From NCBI GenBank assembly GCA_025024175.1, contig QCXZ01000053.1, positions 4,836,001 to 4,900,000 of the forward strand: DNA of 64,000 bases, in the 5' to 3' direction. The stretch comes from Rhyzopertha dominica (Eukaryota > Arthropoda > Insecta > Coleoptera > Bostrichidae). Shown one piece after another: positions 59,710-64,000 of this stretch. Under the pieces are notes generated by a model, which was given only the letters and a program-made list of their open reading frames with translations, did not search any database and was not told the DNA's origin. The position numbers and the translations under genes are program-made. Positions within the stretch are counted from its first letter, which is position 1, and every line of letters starts with the position of its first letter.

Positions 59710-61038
59710 CGAGGCATGTTTCTTAAGTAAGTACCGTTTTGGAATTAAAAAAAGACGTGCAAAGATATCGCAATAATTTTATCTTACATGAAAGCCTGTA
59801 CCTTAATCTACTTTTCTACATAATTTCCGTGAATATTGAGGCACTTGTCATAACGTGGCACCAGTTTTTGAATACCCTCCTCATAAAATTCTGCCCACCT
59901 GACCTGACCACTGTATCACAAATGTTTCGACTTCGTTATCGTCTTGAAGTCGCTGACCACCCAGGTGTTTCTTCAAGTGCAGGAACAAATGGTAGTCGCT
60001 GGGCGCCAGATCAGGGCTGTATGGAGGATGATCTAGAGTTTCCCATTTAAAAGATTTGATGAGATCTTTGGTCCGATTAGCCACATGTGGACGGGCATTG
60101 TCATGCAGCAAAACGATACCCTTACTCAACTTGCCACGTCTTTTGTTCTGGATTGCACGACGCAGATTGTTCAATGTCTTACAATAAGACGCTGCATTGA
60201 TTGTCTCATTACGAGGCAGAAACTCCACTAGCAATACTCCTTTTATGTCCCAAAAAACTGTGCACATGATTTTCCGGGCAGAAATTGTTTGCTTAAACTT
60301 CACTTTTTTGGGTGATGATGAATGTCGCCATTCCATGGATTGTTGTTTCGATTCTGGTGTGACGTAGGCCACCCATGTTTCGTCACCAGTAACAATTTGG
60401 TCTAAAAAATCTTCACCTTCATTGTGGTACCGCTCAAGGAAAGTCAATGCACTGCCTAAACGTTGGGTTTTGTGCAAATCCGTCAACATTTTCGGAAGCC
60501 AACGTGAACACAATTTCCGGTAATTCAAGTTCTCGGTCACAATGCGATACAAAACACTATGAGAATATTGAGGAAAGCAGTCGCACAATGATGAAATTGT
60601 AAAGCGTCTGTTTTCTCTCACCTTTTCGTTAACTTTCTGCACCAAATCTTCATTAACGACCGAAGGACGCCCACTCCGTTCTTCATCATGCACATTTGTG
60701 CGGCCATCTTTAAATGCTCTCACCCATTTCCTTACCATTCCATCACTCATAATGTTTTGTCCGTAAACTTCACAGATCTCACGATGAATATTGATCGGTT
60801 TTACGCCTTTAGCACTAAGAAATCGTATAACAGCCCGTACTTCACAATCGGCGGGACTCACGATTGTCGGAGGCATCTTAAACACTCAGTAAACAACGTA
60901 TACAATGAAGAATTAAACTATAATGGCGTCAGTGCGTAGACAAGAGATGTAGGTAACCAGCGCGCATGCACGGAACGCCGACCGTAGCGCTGCGGCGGCG
61001 GAATCGCAAAACGGTACTTACTTAAAAAACATGCCTCG
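59710..61038. mobile_element. Mariner DD34D element, nearly complete, 1329 bp
   Basis: Left end TA|CGAGGCATGTTTCTTAAG (59708) and right end, in complement, TA|CGAGGCATGTTTTTTAAG (61040) give 31-bp terminal inverted repeats with one mismatch, and TA duplications on both sides. The total length is typical of mariner. It carries one transposase on the minus strand. Matched ends and a nearly open gene indicate recent insertion. Confidence 0.95.
59881..60885 (-). CDS. Mariner transposase, 334 residues, C-terminus frameshifted
   Basis: From ATG at 60885: helix-turn-helix region (VRAVIRFLSAKGVKPINIHR, VRKWVRAFKDGRTNVHDEER), then catalytic IVTGDETWVAYVTPESKQQS (first Asp), LLHDNARPHVANRTKDLIKS (second) and HPPYSPDLAPSDYHLF (third), with exactly 34 residues between the last two. 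It would act in the nucleus, binding the element's inverted repeats and inserting at TA. Near 59907-59920 a one-base shift within GGTCAGGTCAGG text replaces the usual tail. The expected ending (AEFYEEGIQKLVPRYDKCLN) is still readable in the next frame to about 59797. The core is intact; activity is uncertain. Confidence 0.93.
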   Translation of the reverse strand: MFKMPPTIVSPADCEVRAVIRFLSAKGVKPINIHREICEVYGQNIMSDGMVRKWVRAFKDGRTNVHDEERSGRPSVVNEDLVQKVNEKVRENRRFTISSLCDCFPQYSHSVLYRIVTENLNYRKLCSRWLPKMLTDLHKTQRLGSALTFLERYHNEGEDFLDQIVTGDETWVAYVTPESKQQSMEWRHSSSPKKVKFKQTISARKIMCTVFWDIKGVLLVEFLPRNETINAASYCKTLNNLRRAIQNKRRGKLSKGIVLLHDNARPHVANRTKDLIKSFKWETLDHPPYSPDLAPSDYHLFLHLKKHLGGQRLQDDNEVETFVIQWSGQVGRIL

Positions 61039-61289
61039 TATATTTCAACGAGAGAAATAAAAAATGCCAGCAAACTTAATCCTCGTCAATCTTATAGATC
61101 GCATACAAAGTTTCTTCGAGGAATTCATTTAAACTATAATCCTATATTGCTAGGGTCTTTACTGATCATGACATTTCAGACCATTCGGTCATTTTTTGTA
61201 TGTTACAGTGTGTCGCTCGCAGTCGTCCTACTTTAGAAAATTTAATGTGCTTTTGTCTAAAGTGTTAGAGAAGATAGTGATGACGTAGT

Positions 61290-61790
61290 TGCTTTAGCAC
61301 ACCACAAGATTCAATTTAGTATTTGCTACTCGGTCTGGTTTTCGGCCAGGTTTCAGTTGTGGAACAGCTTTGCTTCATGTTACCGATAGTATTTTCAAAA
61401 CATTAAATGATGATGGCTTGTCTTTTGGTTTTGCTTGACTTCTCCAGAGCGTTCGATACCATCAACCATGACCTGCTTGTTGTCATTTTACATTATTTAG
61501 GTAGGGTGCAGTTGTCCTCCGTATGTTTAGGAGTTACTTTGCCAATTGAGTGCAGATTGTCCGTCTCGACAACAGGGAGTCTGGATCTGTTAATGTTCAA
61601 AGTGGAGTCTCATAGGGTTCGATCTTGGGACCACTGTTTTTTTTTCTACTTCAATTTTGACGGCCTCTACATAATATATACGTAACAATCTTTATGCGGA
61701 TGATACCATTTCAATCATAATCATGTACGATTTGAAGCTAAACAAATAGTTTTGAATGTTTATGAATACATCAAAAATGCAGAGGGAAAA
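61290..61790 (+). pseudogene. Jockey-type LINE reverse transcriptase fragment
   Basis: The plus strand in several frames reads SGFRPGFSCGTALLHV, then LVLLDFSRAFDTINHDLLV (motif A Asp) at 61425-61490, a degraded PQGSILGP-like block near 61610, and NLYADDTISII (catalytic YADD) near 61690. It is truncated on both sides. Confidence 0.75.
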
Positions 61791-64000
61791 AGTGGGGCGA
61801 CCTCAAAAGCCAGTAGAATGGACTAAATTGCACAATGAACTGCGAGAAGTATTGCTGTAAATGGAATTCAGGAAAGTAAAGTGCGAAAAGACGTTTGTTC
61901 GTCGAAGGTTCACGCAAATTTAATACGACGTATTATTTATGTACAAAANTANTTTTGTATTAACAATTATTGAAGAATTACACAAGAAAATAAAAACTGA
62001 NTTAAAAATTAACTGTTGTAAGGAAAGTGTACGTTATTTTTTAAGGGAAATAGAGTCATTATAAGAAAATGGTAATTTGCATCATTAAGTAGTAGTTGTA
62101 CATCTCGACATTTGATTTGACAAATATTTATTAGTTTTTTTTGTTACAGGTAAGTTAAGAAGTTCTTTATAGACGGCCCTAGAATTCATTCACTATCGTA
62201 AGTAATACATTATTATATAGGTACCGATATATTATATTAATATACGCGTTATCAAAAGGATCGTATGAAGTAATCTTGGTGTATATTTAAAATTGTAATT
62301 CACCAACTTTCATTTAACATTCAGCTAATTAATACTTATATTTTATGCAATGTATTTTTTAAAGTAATTTTTTCATTTGAAACAGACATTTAGAAACTTT
62401 TAAAATAAATAAATGACGTTCTCGCAGCGAAATAAATTCTAAAGTGTCCTTGAGTTGGTTGGACTAATCTCTTCAAGACGGTGATGTTGTGGGGTATTAT
62501 TTTCGCGGTTTTCTATTGCCTTTCATCAGATCAATCGAAATATTTGTTAATTACTCAATTTATAGATGTTAGAGGATTGCTCCTTTAGAGCGCTATACAA
62601 GTCAAATAAGAAGTGGGCAATTTACTAAATCACTTTTGATTACAAAAGCTTATTCTAATCTTGTTAAGATTTTACAGGTACATCTGAATTCTCCTGCATA
62701 AAGATATAGTTTAATAAATATCCATAAATTTAGTTGAAAATCAGGTTAAAATCAGAAATAGGTAATATGTGTTACTATTCGTACCCGAATAAATTTAATT
62801 TAAATCAGTGCGCTTCCACAAATAGCAATAGGTTTCCTAGTCTCAGTTTCTTATTTAGCTTAACCTGAGATAATATTAAGAAAAAGCGGTTGTTTAATTA
62901 CAACTTCTAAAGGTTGTATCTCTGAAATGTAACGCTTTAGGGCATAACATGAGTTTTTTTGTTCAGAGTTGCGAATACTACCATTTCCTAAAATATTGTC
63001 ACTTCCTCCTGAATCACACTGTATATCATAAAATAATGGAGTAAACGTTTGCGCCAGCTCAAACAAAACACTTACCTATGAAATAAATATAAGTATATTA
63101 GTTGAAATTATAGTTATATTATATCATAATTTATTATTCACATCTATTGCTGGCTTTTTGATGATAAAATTACATTTTGTCCTTGTCTCTGTTGTACAGC
63201 ACCTGATTGTATTATTATTCATCGTCATTTTTCCGTATAATGTACTACCTATTTAAATCAAACATGCATAGCAGGAAACGTATTAGTCGAACGGAATCAA
63301 TATACAACACGCGAATCAGCTTTATTACCTCAACTCAAAAGATTCTTAATAGACATTAACATAATATTTGCATATTTATCAAATTACTATGTAAATCTCT
63401 AGAGGAACACATATAATATGACGATTTTTTCGAATATCCGCTAGGTTTCTGTTAACGGTACCTACGACGATCTACCAATTATTGAGTTATATACCGCGCG
63501 CAGCATTCCGAAAGGTACGTCAAATACATTAATAATTCCGTTTTTACCGTAACAGCTAATGTGAACTTCGCTGGAAAAACCAGCAAGTTGGCTAGATACC
63601 TATATGTTTCTCTAAAATGGGAATGTGCCGTCTTGATGTTTTATAAGCAGTTCTTGAATAATTCTTGTAGCGCGACGTCCTCCATAAGCTTCGAACTTTG
63701 GAAGATCCTTATCAACCAAATGGAAATTCTATTTAATTATACGACAATGGTGATTGATTTGATACAGTTGCTACTAAATTTATTGAAGAAATAAATAAAT
63801 TAATATCCATCCATACTTATATTTTGTGGCAAAATCGTGGTCTTACCTTCTTGCATATTTAACTTAACTTATCTACTTGCAAATATGTCATAACTTGAGG
63901 GATCAGTTATTGCACTATTCAAAGACTTGCATGAATATTTTTATCATAGGTAGCAAAGTTTGCCTTCACTGCAGATCCTTTCAGATGGATTGAACTGGCG
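61791..64000. other. AT-rich DNA, no recognised gene
   Basis: Ns at about 61949, 61951 and 62001 indicate uncertain sequence. ORF 63561-63794 (77 codons) and antisense ORF 63066-62860 have no recognisable similarity and no splice or leader context. Nothing else can be assigned up to the right edge. Confidence 0.5.

Noticed and set aside
63561..63794. 77-codon ORF near the right edge
   Set aside because: No similarity, no leader or splice context, and it ends in a Leu/Asn/Lys-rich AT stretch.

Overview
The window is insect nuclear DNA, probably from a beetle. It is AT-rich, its genes have GT-AG introns of which several are only about 45-55 bp, and its repeats are families typical of arthropods: Penelope-like elements, DD34D and DD41D mariners, MULE, Crypton, BEL/Pao, and Jockey/CR1-type LINEs. 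The order-level call is inference. Scattered single Ns mark a draft assembly.

Only three host loci are supported. From the left edge to 3468 (+) lie the last eight exons of the trifunctional purine-synthesis gene GART: the end of GAR synthetase, then AIR synthetase, then GAR transformylase. One of its introns appears to use a GC-AG boundary. From 5536 to 9918 (+) lies a complete four-exon TTC36 homologue, a small tetratricopeptide-repeat protein. Its 3.7-kb first intron holds inverted Penelope fragments, a DD41D transposase fragment and a LINE fragment. At 21748-21904 (+) sits a clear first coding exon, rich in His, Gly and Asn, behind a GC-richer leader; no second exon was recognised in the remaining 42 kb.

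From 10.4 to 20 kb the DNA is repeats: a BEL/Pao gag relic, a LINE with an OTU-like segment, a near-complete 0.8-kb palindrome, and a Penelope-like element coding almost intact for reverse transcriptase and GIY-YIG nuclease. From 20.1 to 21.3 kb is a candidate non-autonomous element rich in CATCCA. From 22.4 to 25.5 kb is a decayed LINE.

From 29 to 64 kb the DNA alternates between AT-rich stretches, transposon relics and GC-richer islands of about 0.3-0.5 kb (near 30.3, 36.0, 38.9, 42.2, 46.0, 51.0, 53.5, 56.3 and 59.3 kb). The islands have no convincing ORFs and could be regulatory DNA of the gene starting at 21.7 kb (inference). The clearest transposon structures are a FLYWCH/MULE element (31473-33637) inserted inside a Crypton-type tyrosine-recombinase gene with a 9-bp target duplication; a DD41D element with long terminal inverted repeats (43204-45338); two sister DD41D copies at 52 and 57 kb that stop at the same point; a LINE split by a foldback insertion (47.6-50.4 kb); a 272-bp tandem dimer (54.6-55.2 kb); and a young-looking 1.33-kb mariner (59710-61038).

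I found no RNA genes, no CRISPR array and no multigene system. The strongest leads are the palindrome, the MULE-in-Crypton nest, the OTU-like LINE segment and the island series.
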